DNA from: Carettochelys insculpta
Lineage: Eukaryota; Chordata; Testudines; Carettochelyidae
Reading direction: 5' to 3'
Length of the DNA stretch: 64,000 nucleotides
NCBI RefSeq assembly: GCF_033958435.1
Contig: NC_134167.1
Span: 1,942,001 to 2,006,000, forward strand
The translations under genes were made by a program, and so were the position numbers. Shown one piece after another: positions 32,961-44,994 of this stretch. Positions within the stretch are counted from its first letter, which is position 1; the number at the start of each line of letters is the position of its first letter. The notes below the pieces were generated by a model that saw only the letters and a program-made list of their open reading frames with translations, did not search any database and was not told the origin of the DNA.

Positions 32961-33795
32961 GGAGGGTGCCCCTTTGCTCCAGGGTGCTAGCCACCCATAG
33001 CGCAAGCAAGAGCAGTCATAACTGCATGACTCCCTCTTCTCTCCCCTAGCATACAGATCCCTACAGCTGTGCTGGGACATCTGGGAAAATATAAAAGTCT
33101 GTGCCAGAAATAGGACTGGGTCAGTGTGACACCGCAACAGGCGAGGGAGAAACCAGGGAGCAGCTTGTGACTGGTACCTCATTTTGCTTCTGGGGCAGGG
33201 TTGCTCCATGCTGACTAGGCTAGCCCATTACAGAATTACACCTGACCCTCTCATGGTTTGTCAAGGAGAGCTGAAGAGTTCTTCACTTGCTCACATGCAT
33301 GAAAACAAATGCCATTAACTGAACAGATCAGATCTTCCCCTTCATTGAAAAGGCACAAAGACGCCATTTCTCAAATTTACCAAATCATACTTAGGGTCCT
33401 GTTCTGCTGGTTGTTATATACGAATTTGTCTTTTTCTGTCATGGTATGAAACATACTCTCTTACACTTTTGCCCAAACTTTTATTATTTGGTTCTCATTT
33501 TTCATTTTGTCATTATAAATGATTAGCATCACATCTGCATAACTCAGTTATTCTTTTACTATTCCACCTACTTTGTTCTGCACGATTAATGTTGAACTAA
33601 CAAACTAATATTTATTTTTAATCGTTCAATTTACGATTCAACCCACAACTTTCCATTTCAGTGCTGTAATTTAAAACATCTGTAACATTGTAAATTATTC
33701 ATTAGCAGAGCCATTTTTTAATGAAGTAGAAATACATACACGCACATTTCGCTGTTCCGTAACACCTACCTCAAAGCCTATACAGTTCCAATAGT
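32961..33795. other. Unassigned sequence
   Basis: AT-rich from 33250 onward. No exon or repeat recognised. Confidence 0.4.
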
Positions 33796-33976
33796 CCCAG
33801 AGGGGTAGCCCTGTCAGTCCGTAGCTTCACAAATAATAAGCAGTCTTGTGGCACATTAGAAACTAACAAATTTACTAAGTCATGAGCTTTTGTGGACAAA
33901 CCCACTTCCTCAGATGAAACTTTTATCCGCAAAACCTCATGGCCTAATAAACATATGTCTCTCAGGTGCCACAGGA
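33796..33976. mobile_element. PLE snap-back palindrome, decayed
   Basis: Left arm minus-sense ('cagaggggtagccctgtcag', 'cagtcttgtggcacatta', 'gagcttttgtggacaaaccc'); right arm plus-sense and shorter ('ggcctaataaacatatg', 'caggtgccacagg'). No target duplication was recognised, and divergence is higher than in the other palindromes. Confidence 0.6.
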
Positions 33977-34402
33977 ATGTATGTTATTTATATAGGACCA
34001 GGTAATTCCAGGTCTGCCTTCTTGTGCCTTACCATCTTGTTCTAGGGTCCTATCTTTATGGCCCTTAAAGGTCCTTTGTTGGTTTACATACCTCATTGAG
34101 GGACTCAGAGCAACAGCAGACAGCCCAGTTGTGAATAGTGTAAGTAAATGAATACTGATTGGCATACATATTTAGAGTCTTTGTAACCTACTGCCCCCCG
34201 AATCCTCCCCCCGCCCCCACATACCTTTAGGTCTTGGAAGGTTGAGAAACATAAACCTAAAGTAACACTAGGTAATGGATATGACTTCAGGCCAGAGGGC
34301 ATGATAGCACCTCCACTATCCCTACTTCCAGAATCTAGGTTTACTTGTGTGCTTTTCAGCTCCTGAAGGTAAGTGCAGTACATGAGCTAAGTGGTTTTAA
34401 CT

Positions 34403-34625
34403 CAGGAGTGGGCAAGAAGCAGCTCACACGCCAGATGTGGTTTGCCAGGGTCAGCCTGGGCAGGCCACCAGCGCCTTATTTACCTGAGGATTCCCAGGTA
34501 CGGCTGCTTGTAGCAGTGGTGAGCTGCAGCCATCAGGTGCTGCAAGCAGCCGTACCTGCAGACGCAGGTAAGTGAAGCTCCAGCATCTGCCAGGGCTAAC
34601 ACTGGCGAACCACCTCCATCTTCGT
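34403..34625. mobile_element. Foldback DNA transposon, short copy
   Basis: Starts 'ggagtgggcaagaagcagct' as at 24064. The central inverted arms are 'aggtacggctgcttg' and 'caagcagccgtacct' (around 34496-34557). Ends in 'agggctaacactggcgaacc', parallel to the right ends at 24365 and 59010. Confidence 0.6.
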
Positions 34626-34629
34626 ACCC

Positions 34630-35085
34630 ACCCCCGCCGCTGTGTAACTGCTTTGCACACATCAGATGAATCGGATGCTTCCTAACATTGCTCTCACTCT
34701 AATGGGCTAAGAGCGCAAGCGCAGACCTGCAGGGAGAAGGAGCAGTGAGATGAGGCTAGAACCTGTGATCCCTGACATGAACAGCATAAAAGGCACAGGC
34801 ACTGCTGCCAGCTTCACCTCCCCAGAACCAATCTCAGAGCTCCACCGACCAGCTGCTCATCAGAAAAGGGAGCTGTGCGCTATAATTAGTGCTGCTTAGC
34901 TTGGAAACCAGTCTGGGGACCCATTAGAATTGGACTGGCATCAGTGAGCAGCATAGCCTGGTGCTTAAAACACAACTGTGGGCACATCTCAAGCAGCTCA
35001 GAAAAGGAAATCCTTTGAGAGGTCAATGGGACTGGGGTGTGAGAGGCTGGGTCTGGCATGAAGGAAGAGGGGACAACCACAGATT
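34630..35085. other. Unassigned sequence
   Basis: Nothing recognised. Confidence 0.4.
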
Positions 35086-35087
35086 GC

Positions 35088-35152
35088 CCCATAGCTCAAG
35101 GGTTAGCCTGTTTACCTGAGAGGTGGGTGGCCCTTGTTCAAATCTATTGTCT
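35088..35152 (+). repeat. tRNA-like SINE head or tRNA pseudogene
   Basis: Contains a pol III box A-like TAGCTCAAGGGTTAGCC (35092-35108) and, 33 nt on, a box B-like TTGTTCAAATCT. The cloverleaf does not close well, so a SINE head or tRNA relic is more likely than a working tRNA. Confidence 0.4.
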
Positions 35153-35154
35153 TC

Positions 35155-36440
35155 CTGTGCTTGAACAGTGAGAACTGAATCGACATCCCAGGTACGGATG
35201 CTAACCACGGTGCTGAAAGTCAGAAGTTGGATGCTCTTGTGGGCTGTGTTTTGTAGCTCATGAAGGATCAGTCCCTGCACGTGGCCAAATGCTGCTCAGC
35301 CCCCAGCTCATGAATCTCTCCTAGTGCTAGGCAGGTGATGGGCACCCAGGCCCACAGAGGTAGGGCAGCAGCGTGCATGCCCCAGGGCTTGAAATGTAGG
35401 CACCATGGGAACTTGTGTTGTTGAGACCTGGGTGAATTTAGGCACCTGCAGGCCAGTTGGCAGCCAAGCAGGAGTATTTTGTTATGCAGCCGTGTTATAC
35501 ACAGGGTCTTAGGCAACTCGCTCTGGAGCTTAGGTGCCTAAGTTTCTTCATTGGTCAGACCCTTAGCTCTTATATAGCTATTTTCATCTTTGCAGAAGAA
35601 GGTAAATATCATTACAGCCATTTTACAGCCTGGGAAACTGAGACAGAGACTGAACATGGCACTAGTTTTCCAGTCCCATCTGGGCACCAAAGCATGTTCA
35701 CATTTTCTCAAGAGCTCCTTTATGACATCCTGGGAAATGCTGGGTTCTGGGCACTTCTGAAAGTTGTCGTTCTGTTTTAGCTGCCTAACTATGAACAAAG
35801 CTTAGTTGAAAAAGCTGACCCCGCATGCAAGTATTTAGGCATTTGAAAAGCTTCCTTGGGATGAGACCCTCAAAGAGATCTAGGAGTATGTGGGCCTTAG
35901 TGATTTGCTCAGAGATAGAGCCTCAAATAGACCCTATGTTGCCTGATTCCTAATATTAAATTTTATACCCATTGTTGAGTAAGAAGTGCACACACAATGA
36001 AAGGAGGAAATGAGGAAGAGGGTGATTTATATACTACTGTCAGAAGTTCCATTTCGAGTTACCCCTTCTAAATGAGAGCACAGTTTGGCCTATAGTTAAT
36101 AAAGTGGTTTGGGATATTTAGATGTAAGTGTTTATGTGAAAGTAATTTGCAATCTTTTATGCAGCTCAAGCCAGGAGTGCGTAGAGTTCATTTTTTCAGC
36201 CATGGAATATCTTTGTCAACTTTCCAATGGCGTTTGTGTCCAGTTTGAACAGCCAGACCTAAATATTATTTTAACTGAAACCAAGTAACTAACATTTGTA
36301 TCTGAAAGTTATTTATTTTTTCCTTCAAAATGTGTTTAACTTTTCACTTCTACTTAAACGCTTGCCAGGACAAGGGAAGGATTTAGCCACTGGATTTCCT
36401 ATAGGAGGTTTACTAACCATCCAGCCTGGGTCATTTTCTG
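35155..36440. other. Unassigned sequence with a MIR-like scrap
   Basis: At 35585-35660 'cattttacagcctgggaaac' followed by 'tgagacagagac' is the minus-strand signature of MIR/L2-type repeats. At 36085-36125 'aaagtggtttgggatattt' may be another scrap. Confidence 0.4.
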
Positions 36441-36444
36441 CTGC

Positions 36445-36598
36445 TGCAAAAACAAGAAGAAGTCCTGTGCCACCTTATCGACTAACAAATTTATTGGAGC
36501 TTAAGCTTTTGTGGGCAAAGAGCTTTGTGGGCGAAAGCTTATGCTCCAATAAATCCATTAGTCGATCAGGTGCCAAAGGACTTCTTGTTGTTTTCGCA
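36445..36598. mobile_element. PLE snap-back palindrome, subfamily A
   Basis: Left arm minus-sense (TGCAAAAACAAG..., TTTGTGGGCAAAG) and right arm plus-sense (TTTGTGGGCGAAAGC..., ending GTTGTTTTCGCAG), centre near 36521. The right arm retains CGAAAGCTTATGCTCC, i.e. GAAA, stem III and cleavage site, but not CTGATGA. The arms extend to CTGCRAAAACAA on both ends. Confidence 0.75.
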
Positions 36599-36670
36599 GG
36601 TCCAGATTAACACTACCTCACTGATACTTTTCCCTCACTGGTAATAGAAACCCTGTTATTTCCAGTCTTG

Positions 36671-37115
36671 ATCATAAAGACAGTCATACTGGATCAGACC
36701 AAACATCCATCTAGCCCAGTACACTGTCTTCTCACAGTGGCCAATGCCAAGTGCTTCCAAAGGAATGAACAGATAAAGTAATTGTGAAGCAATCCATCCC
36801 CCATCAACAAATTCCTAGCTTCTAGCAAACAGATACTGGGGATGCCATCTCTGACCATCCTGACTGATCACCACTGATGGCCCTATGCTCCACAAACTCA
36901 TCAAGCACTTTCTTCAACCCTGTTGTAGCTTTGGCCTTCACAATGTCCTTGGGCAAGGAGTTCCACTGGTTGACCAAGTTGTGTGAAGTTTTTTTAAACC
37001 CACTGCTTATTAGTCAGTGGAGTTCTTCTGATTTTACACTAGCAGTGATGAGAACCAGCTCTGGCAATCACCTGCGTCTACATTCACAAAACTCTGGGGC
37101 TGTGTGAAGACTTTC
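36671..37115 (-). mobile_element. CR1 LINE 3' region
   Basis: Plus strand reads the reverse of the CR1 3' end: 'actggatcagaccaaacatc', 'tagcccagta', 'cctgactgatcacc', then coding reverse 'gagttccactggttgacc', which translates on minus as LVNQWNSLPKDIVKAKA. This family's ORF reads F..SHNLVNQWNSLPKD with no frame offset, unlike the copy at 51.6 kb. Confidence 0.85.
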
Positions 37116-37149
37116 ACAACCCTGCCAACCCCACCCCTTCTCTATTAGT

Positions 37150-37320
37150 TATATGTTGGCTGTGAGTTGTGTAAGAAAATACCTCCTTTTGTTTATTTTA
37201 CACCTGCTACATACTAATTTCATTTGGTGACACATAGTTCTTGTGCTATGCAACGTCTAAAGAACATCTTTATTCACTTTTTTCCACACGAGTCATAATG
37301 GACACACACGCTCTGAAATT
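37150..37320 (-). mobile_element. CR1 LINE internal fragment
   Basis: 'gagttgtgtaagaaaatacc', 'cacctgctacatactaattt', 'tttggtgacacatagttc' and 'ccacacgagtcataatgg' are the reverse of CR1 coding just upstream of the WNSLP region. It may be the continuation of 36671-37115 after an insertion, or a separate copy. Confidence 0.7.
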
Positions 37321-38224
37321 CTGATCCAAAAAGCCGCAGAGTTGTAGCTACTGAGATTGAAGAAGGATTCTATTCATCTCTTTTGCAGTGAATGTCTGAT
37401 GTGCAGCAAAGCAGGAGAATTTATGCAACAAGCGAGGCTCACTTTGGCAGCTTTCACTCTGATACTGTAGAAAGCAGAGTGTCAAAAAACTCTCTTCTCT
37501 TCCATTTCATTACAGACAAGAGCAGAGGACGATTTTTTCCAGCTCTCGGTTCACAAAGACACCAGCAATGAAGCTCTGAAATTTATTATGGAGATAATGG
37601 AGTGTGAGGACACTTCACATCTTCATTGGATTAATGATTCATGCTGCAATGTAGATAGTGAAACTTCAACAGCAGAGACCAAACTAGCTCTCTTGATTAA
37701 CTTCTGATGCTTCAAAATAATGTTACCATAAATATAGGGTATACCGTCTCAAATACCCTCTGAAAATACTAATACCTCCCACATCAGGCCATCCATAAAG
37801 TGTATGTGTTTGAGATTCATTTCTTGCAGCTGGAGAAAACTTCTCTAAACAATTTTGTTTATCTAAATAACAATCCAAGATTCAAACAGTTTCAGTTTTC
37901 CGCCTTCATCATAATTAATTTCAGCTAAGGCACAGAAGGATCTCATTGCCACATGCCCCAAGGGAAGAAAGGAAAGATGTAAGCTGACTAACCATTGATC
38001 AACCTTCTGATTAATTTGTTGAGACTCTTTCATGAGGACCTAATAACTGATTGCTTTTCAGTGGCAAACAAGATTTTCCTGCCAATCCTGTGTATACATA
38101 GTGGCATGTTTCCTTAGAAACTACAATTTACAGTGATCAACAGGAGAAAATTATAAACTAGTCATCTCTATCCATTACTTGTGCAACAGGAAATTGCACA
38201 CTAAGAAATCCTGTATCTCACTTG
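37320..38224. other. Unassigned sequence, candidate conserved element
   Basis: From about 37380 to 37720 the sequence is moderately AT-rich, free of recognisable repeats and holds homeodomain-type words (GGATTAATGATTCATGC). This is only a hint of a regulatory element. Confidence 0.25.
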
Positions 38225-38345
38225 GACAGAACAGATGTGTCAGGCTGTAGAACAATGTCCCAAGGGAACTGACTGAAGCATCGGCACGTAAGATACTTAA
38301 AACTAGTCTGGGCAAAGTACTGAAAAACTGTGTTGTAGGACAGAG
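38225..38345 (+). mobile_element. Decayed CR1 3' scrap
   Basis: 'aggctgtagaacaatgtccc', 'aagggaactgactgaagcat', 'acttaaaactagtctgggc' resemble a CR1 3' terminal coding region (WN..LP.. ..LK..L). Highly degenerate. Confidence 0.45.
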
Positions 38346-38512
38346 ACTTGCACAGACCCCAGAGGGGGATGCAGTAGCTCACTGACTACGGTGTGGGGAC
38401 CCAGATGTGTTGCAGATGAAACGTGAAGTAGAATGATGTTATCTAACAAGGGGAACAGAAATAGATCTACAGCTTCTATTCCTGTTGACAGAACGGGCAG
38501 GGAGAGTCCATG

Positions 38513-38834
38513 GACAGGAGAAGGAGGGAGAATAATTGCTCCTCATAACCTCTGAAGATAGGACAAAAAGCAATGGGCTTAAATTGCAGCTGGGGAGTTT
38601 CGGATTGGACATTAGGAAAGATTTCATAACTGTCAGGGTGGTTAAGCACTGGAATAAATTGCCCAGGGAGGTTGTGGAATTTCCATCTCCGGAGATATTT
38701 AAGAGCAGGTTAGACAGACACTGCCAGGGATGGTCTAGATGCTTCTTGGTCCTTGTATGAGTGCAGGGGCTGGACTCAATGACCTCTTGAGGTCCCTTCC
38801 AGTTCCAGTACCCTATGATTTTATGATTCTATGA
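38513..38834 (+). mobile_element. CR1 LINE 3' end
   Basis: Frame 38536-38760 reads LKLQLGSFGLDIRKDFITV, RVVKHWNKLPREVVEFPS and FKSRLDRHCQGW. The 3' UTR ends TTATGATTCTATGA at 38821-38834. 5'-truncated. Confidence 0.92.
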
Positions 38835-39344
38835 CAGTACATAGAACAAGGAGTCTATTTAGGACTGAGCAAGTTCCTGCACCTGTGTGCGTCTCTTTCC
38901 CCTCTCATCCTTTGTATGGCTCACCAATGAAGATTATAATCTCTTCAGCATGAGTGCGGTCTTAGCACTGACCTTTGTTGGGGTCTCTAGGCACTCCTGT
39001 CCTCCCCTTAATCATCAGTAACAGGTGAAGGTCTCTCTCAGCTCTTCGTATGCACTTGCATGTCAATCTAGTTCAGTGTGAACTGACAGCAAGCACACAG
39101 TAATGCAGCGTTAGTTATATGGTAGCTGTTTGCCAGCATCGTGACAAGCAACTCCTCCAACAAGCATTGAAATTAGATTTTGAAAGCTAAACAGCTGGCG
39201 AGTGCCATAAGAGACACAGAGACACGACTTCTTAGAAAGAAAAGAGGTGATTTTGGTGATGTCACTAGTCAGAGGGAAGGATATCCCATAGCCTAACCAG
39301 TGCAATGAGCGCGAGCACGCGTGAGACAGGGCACACTCACCGTT

Positions 39345-39700
39345 CAGCTCTTGAAAAAGATCAAGAGTGGCCTTGGTAACAGTATTTAAATATCTTTACG
39401 AAAAGAAATTATCATGGACTAATGGACTCATAATATACATTTCTGCTAAGTTAAAAAGAGCCGCTGGCTGGAAGTTGCTCAGACAAATTCAAGTTTGAAA
39501 TGAGGCACAGGTCAGGGTGATTATCTATGGGAACACATTACCATGGGCAGCGGTGGAGTCTCCATCTTTTGAAGCTTTGAGCTGTAGACTGGGTGCTTTT
39601 CTGGAGGATATGATTTAGTTAAATACAAGTTATTGGGCTCAAGACAGGTATAATTAAGATGACCTAATGGCCTCTTCAGCCCTTTAACTCAGTATGAACA
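39345..39700 (+). mobile_element. Ancient CR1-like fragment
   Basis: 'gggtgattatctatgggaac', 'acattaccatgggcagcggt', 'ctccatcttttgaagctttg', 'gactgggtgcttttctgga' follow the CR1 3' order (N.LP....PS......LD..L) but with heavy decay and no clean 3' end. Confidence 0.5.
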
Positions 39701-39858
39701 GTGAGCTGAGCTGTATGCCCATAGGACCTATTGAAAAGAGCATGGCAAGGTGTAAGAAGCTCATTGTGGGATTTCGGATCTGGGCTGTACTGGGCTGAAA
39801 TATTGACACCACAGTGTTCGTAAGTGGATTCTGCAGTGATAGGAAAATGAGTGTCAAT

Positions 39859-40569
39859 AGCTGTGTCTACACGTGCACGCTACTTCGAAGTAGCGGCACT
39901 AACTTCGAAATAGCGCCCGTCGCGGCTACATGCGTCGGGCGCTATTTCGAAGTTAACTTCGACGTTAGGTGGCGAGACGTCGAAGTCGCTAACCTCATGA
40001 GGGGATCAGAATAGCGCCCTACTTCGACGTTCAACGTCGAAGTAGGGACCGTGTAGACGATCCGCGTCCCGCAACGTCGAAATTGCTGGGTCCTCCATGG
40101 CAGCCATCAGCTGGGGGGTTGAGAGATGCTCTCTCTCCAGCCCCTGCGGGGCTCTATGGTCACCGTGGGCAGCAGCCCTTAGCCCAGGGCTTCTGGCTGC
40201 TTCTGCGGCAGCTGGGGATCCATGCTGCAGGCACAGGGTCTGCAACCAGTTGTCGCCTCTGTGTATCTTGTGTTGTTTAGTGCAACTGTGTCTGGGAGGG
40301 GCCCTTTAAGGGAGCGGCTTGCTGTTGAGTCCACTCTGTGACCCTGTCTGCAGCTGTACCTGGCACCCTTATTTCGATGTGTGCTACTTTGGCATGTAGA
40401 CGTACCCTCGCAGCGCCTATTTCGATGTGGTGCCGCGCAACGTCGAAGTTGAACATCGACGTTGCCAGCCCTGGAGGACGTGTAGACGTTATTCATCGAA
40501 ATAGCCTATTTCGATGTTGCTACATCGAAATAAGCTACTTCGATGTTGGCTTCACGTGTAGACGTAGCC
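39859..40569. mobile_element. TTCGAA-family TIR transposon, CpG-rich
   Basis: Terminal inverted repeats of about 17 bp (AGCTGTGTCTACACGTG at left; inverse of GGCTACGTCTACACGTG at right) flank 711 bp. The flanks AAT and ACT could be a 3-bp duplication with one change. The interior contains many TTCGAAGT, ATTTCGAA and ACGTCGAAG palindromes with largely undecayed CpG, unlike most repeats here, suggesting a fairly recent insertion. The middle (40080-40330) is non-palindromic unique cargo. No transposase. Confidence 0.75.
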
Positions 40570-40574
40570 ACTAT

Positions 40575-41384
40575 GTATGAAAGTCTGTTCCTGCAACACC
40601 AGTTCCAGCATGTGACATTACTGAGGTCAATGGCCAGATAGCAGCAGGTTTGTAAGGCAGAGCGAAGGCTGGGTCTAAAACAAGAAACTTAGCCTGTAAT
40701 GAGGTGCAGTTGAGAGGCACATGTAAAACTGATGAACCCTGTGGTCATGGGCAGGTGAGGTTGAACCTGCAACATTAGCCTCGACCACATTAGCTAAAGG
40801 TGAGTTGTCTGCAGCTAAGGCTGTAGAGCAGACTTCAGTAGCTGCAGTGCCTCTAGGTTACATGGGGATGCAATGTGTCCAGTCTGTGTCACTGGGATTG
40901 AAACATATGTCCAGTTGCTTCCAAAGAAAACCTCGTTGTTGTCTACGTTCTTAGGGTGACAGAGTTTGTTCTCCAAAAGCTCAGAGGGCAAGAATCAGTC
41001 GATCTCTGTGGCATATTCCCCTGTGAGTTTATTAGTATCTTACCTTGCAGGTCACACTTCTAATCTGTTACTGCACAGCTTGGTATTAGCTGATCAATAC
41101 GGAGCTGTGCAGGCTGGTTTTGGGCATTTAGTAATTTACTCAGCACATCTGTGTGGCTGAAAGAGCTCGCCGGTCCATACAAATCGTGGATAAACTCTTC
41201 CTGTGAATGTAATGATTATGCATTGCTCTGTCACTCTCATTAATGTCAGCAAAATGAACTAGCAGCTGTTCTCTCTTTGTTTAACATCTCATTTTATAAA
41301 AGGAGCTAGGAGATCCCAAATACTCAAATGTTGAGAAGCAACCTGATCTGTTGTTGTTGTTGTTGCCTCTTTTATTTATTTGTT
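40575..41384. other. Unassigned sequence
   Basis: Nothing recognised except a TTG microsatellite at 41351-41365. Confidence 0.4.
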
Positions 41385-41475
41385 TAGTTACTTAGTTATA
41401 TTGCCGTAGCACCATCTAGGAGCCTCAGTCATGGTCCAGGAGCTGCACAACACTGAACAAAAAGACAGTACCAGC
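41385..41475 (+). repeat. Old interspersed repeat relic
   Basis: 'tattgccgtagcaccatcta', 'ggagcctcagtcatgg', 'ggagctgcacaacactg', 'aaaaagacagta' form the best of three copies (others at 4015 and 16615) of an old amniote repeat I cannot name. Confidence 0.5.
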
Positions 41476-41484
41476 AGTTATAGC

Positions 41485-41740
41485 AGGGGCCTGGCCGTGA
41501 CCTACATTGGGTTTTATTCCCTGCTTTGTTGCCATCTTGGGGGCAAGTCACCTCAACTCTTAGTTTTCCCGTTTGTATGATGGAAGTAGTAATAATTCCC
41601 AGGGGTATCGTGAATAGTAAAATCTTGCTCCTGCACCTCTTTAAGCAAATCCTACACCTCCTATTCGGTACTAGTTCATTAAATGTTGTAAAGCCCTCAG
41701 ATCTTTGGGTGGAGGTCTCTAGAAGACAGTAATGGCTTCA
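41485..41740 (+). repeat. CORE-SINE/MIR-like relic
   Basis: 'gggggcaagtcacctcaac', 'cttagttttcccgtttgtat', 'gggtatcgtgaatag' follow the MIR-type order. Plus orientation. Confidence 0.6.
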
Positions 41741-41744
41741 TTAT

Positions 41745-43524
41745 TCAGTTATGCCCATGAATTCCCAGAGCTATTTAGCCGATAATTTATTCACTTCTGC
41801 CATTTTTATTAGCAGTGACTGAACCTCCATCTTCCTCTCTTCCCACGCCCGCACGTTGCTTCAGATCCTGCACTAGGCTACGTTTAGCTGCACGCAAAGA
41901 TCAGCTCAGAGTGTGCGCTTGAAGTTCTGCATTTATAAATGTAGATTTACTTGTGCAGCCTTTAGAGGATCACATCACAGGCTTATAAGAGTTGAGCACT
42001 GAAGTAGAACATTTATGGTAGATCCAAAATGATGTTTTGTTTTTCAGGATGGCCAGAGAACCAAAAGAAAGTTATTCATACAGCTGTAGCTCAGATTAAC
42101 ATTTACAAGGTATCAGACAAAAAGGAGTGTAATTTAGTTGTTCATAAATAGCCAAACCTATATCTACAATACCTTATGCTTTGCTAACAATGATTAACAT
42201 AGTACATTTGAAAGAGTTTAAAAATACTCTCCTTATGTTCTTTACTATCAACAGTTCACTCAGCTAAATTACACTAAACTGACCATCTTCAATTTTGTTT
42301 CTAGGGAGTTTCACTTCCCACTTCTCATGGGCTTGCCCAGTGTCCTATAATGTGGTCCAGTGTCATCTTTGGATTTCAAAAACCTTCATTTAATTGAATC
42401 TGGGTTTTGTCTGAAAACATCCTTTTTCACAGAAATAGATTTCTTACAATCCAATTTTTCATTGGATCTAAAATGGTAGTGCCCCATTAAAACAAAATTT
42501 GCACATGCTTAGTATTGTTTCTTCTCAAAGGTCATTTGGTCTTTTAACAAAGAAAGGACAGAAATGTTCCCCTACGCATTGCAAATATGCCGCAGCAGTA
42601 GCTCAGTGGTTTGTGACTGCTCCTAGCAAGGAGTACTCTCATAGAAGTGCTGTCTTTATTAACGTACATATTTACACTACCCCTAGTGACTGCATTATGC
42701 TAAACCATTTCTATTTTTTATTGGCTTGAACAAGTGTGACATGATTAAAATACATAAATTTCACCCTGTGACACCATTAGAAATAACCCCTTGGGCACCA
42801 GCTGCATATATCATATTCATGTTTTCATTTCAGTTACGGTGTGCTTGGAGGGAACTATGTGCAAAATCCCCCCAATAAACATTGAGGGGAAAAGTTTCAA
42901 AAGATGAAAAAAAAAGTGCTTGGTTTCTATCCTCTCTCCATGTTTTCTTGCCAAAGACAATGAAACCAAATGTCAGTCATGAACCAAAAATTTTTTTCTG
43001 ATGCTGTAGATCATTCTATTATGTAGCCTAATTAGTTTAAGAAAGAGAAGAGATGGAGGTATCACGCTTTCTTGCCACAGTAACTAAGCATGGATGCTGC
43101 AAACGAACACAGAGGTGTCAGAAAGACAAGTGAATGTTCAGCTAGTCTTTTTGATAACTTGTGTTACAAAAAGCCCTTTAGCTAGCACAGTAAAAAACTA
43201 AAGTGAACCTTCTTCCTAGTCAGATAATAGGTATAAATTCAAAAAACCATTTCACGGTGGATGAGCAGCCAACTTGTTTTGTGGCTGTGTACTAGAAAGA
43301 TGCTGCAAGCCTCAAAATGATACTGGAAAAACAAGCTGAAGGGAGAGATTGAATGGCTTTGTCACTTTATTCCACAATCTGTAGCACATTTCACCAACGC
43401 AGAATGAATTTGGAAAGTCCCTGCAACAGTCATGCAAGATTTCCTTCCAGTTAAGTTAGCACAGCCAATTAACATTTACCTAAACACATAAAAAAGTAAA
43501 TACAATGGATTTCAGGTTAACTTG
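41745..43524. other. Unassigned AT-rich sequence
   Basis: No exon or clear repeat. A tRNA box-A-like word at 42597-42612 has no box B. Confidence 0.4.
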
Positions 43525-43735
43525 GGTCAGGTCTACGCCTGTTTTGCTCATATAGAGATACCAACAAACTCCTACCAGTATTGACACATTTATACTGGCA
43601 TAAAATTGCTTTTTCCACTGTCATTTTTTCAGTTCACTGGCACTGCAGGGTTTTCCTGGAAATAGCTTATGTTGTTAAAAAAAAACTCCTGAGCCAGCAC
43701 AGCTATGTCAGCTCTTGGGTGGGCCTCCAGGTGGA
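43525..43735. mobile_element. Possible TIR transposon, truncated
   Basis: Begins GGGTCAGGTCTACGCCTG, like the ends at 8459 and 28158. The far end cannot be matched. Interior resembles 'gtattgacacatttatactgg'-type MITE filler. Confidence 0.35.
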
Positions 43736-43739
43736 GCTG

Positions 43740-44779
43740 AGAAACAGTGTGTTCTAGTATTTGTACCTTTGATTTGATTTTTATTAATTTTTTTTGAGTG
43801 TGGGACAAAAAAAGGTCTGGGCTTTTCAACAGGGACTGAGAAAGTTAGCCTCCCAAATCTCAGCGACATTTACCTTCTACAAATGCCAGCCAAATTTTTC
43901 CAGTTCCCCTTTTTTTAAAAACAGAATGTCTAAGCCACCTTGGCTGCCATCTCTTGTTTTTGGGGCTCTGTTGATCAAACCACATTAAATCTCCTCGTTG
44001 CAGTTGCTTTTTATCTCAGCAGTACAATGAACTTGTCTCAATGTTCAGCTGAATAGGTTTGATTATTAAAAACCCAGAGGGAGAACTCTTCAGCATGTTT
44101 AGTAGCCAGTAATATCTTGCTAACTACACTGATAAGGAGGCATGGGCAAAAATGCCATAGGAGACCTTTTCTTGATGACTCTAACCAGTAGGATGAAATA
44201 CATATGTCAAGGTCACCTTTTCCTGTGAGACATTCAGACCACAGATCTATTTATACGGAGAGTTCTTTACTTATCACTAGGGTATGCATCAGAACTGCTA
44301 TCTTCCTTATGTAGTGGCTGGGAGTCTACTCTCCCCTCCCTCTCCCTGGATGCTTGAGCATCTGGGCTGAGATCTATTTGCTGTACATGGCTGATTAAAA
44401 TTGATGTTAACAAGGTAGTGAGGACTACCGTGACATAGGTCTTTAGTACAGTAAATTGGAGGAGTGTTCCAAAATGTAGAAGTGGACCCAAATACAAATG
44501 CTTAGGTTTGAACAGGCCTTGAAATATGCCCATCTCAGGTAATTTACTGATTGAGTCCTATTTTTGCTAACTTGGGAAGACATATACTTAGTTGCATTGA
44601 TCTCAGGCCTTTAAAATCAAATAAAGCCCAATGACAACGCAGCAAGATGCTTTTTAGAGTAAGCTGTGAAAAGGAAATGTAAGTAAAGGTTCTTTGCTTA
44701 AAACAATATTCCTTTGCTAACACTTTCCCAAGTATTTCAGTACATCCAGAGCTCTCATTAGAAGAGATCATTACTTTAG
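43740..44779. other. Unassigned sequence
   Basis: Nothing recognised. Confidence 0.4.
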
Positions 44780-44975
44780 CCTCACAATACCACTGCCCTG
44801 AGCCAGACAAGTGTAATATCTTCCCTTCTCTGCAGAAGGGCACTGATGCACAGTGACAGTGATTGAATAGGAAATCATCAAAAGTCACACACTAAAATAG
44901 GAGGAGAACCAGGAAGAGAACCCATGAGCTCTGGCCCTCTATATGCCACTCAAACCATTAGCCACTGCTGGTGTC
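44780..44975 (-). repeat. CORE-SINE/MIR-like relic
   Basis: Plus strand reads 'ggcactgatgcacagtgaca', 'caaaagtcacacac', 'ggagaaccaggaagagaacc', 'caaaccattagccactgctg', the reverse complement of the MIR body and tRNA-like head. Confidence 0.65.
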
Positions 44976-44994
44976 AAAGGCCTTGAGAAACATT

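Noticed and set aside
35088..35152. Functional tRNA gene
   Set aside because: Box A and box B-like words are present, but the acceptor and anticodon stems do not close; listed as a SINE head or relic.
37510..37600. Possible coding exon after TTCATTACAG
   Set aside because: The acceptor-like site is followed by an open stretch, but no donor, no recognisable protein and no partner exon were found.
42590..42625. tRNA-like box A (TAGCTCAGTGG)
   Set aside because: No box B at the right distance and no stem structure.
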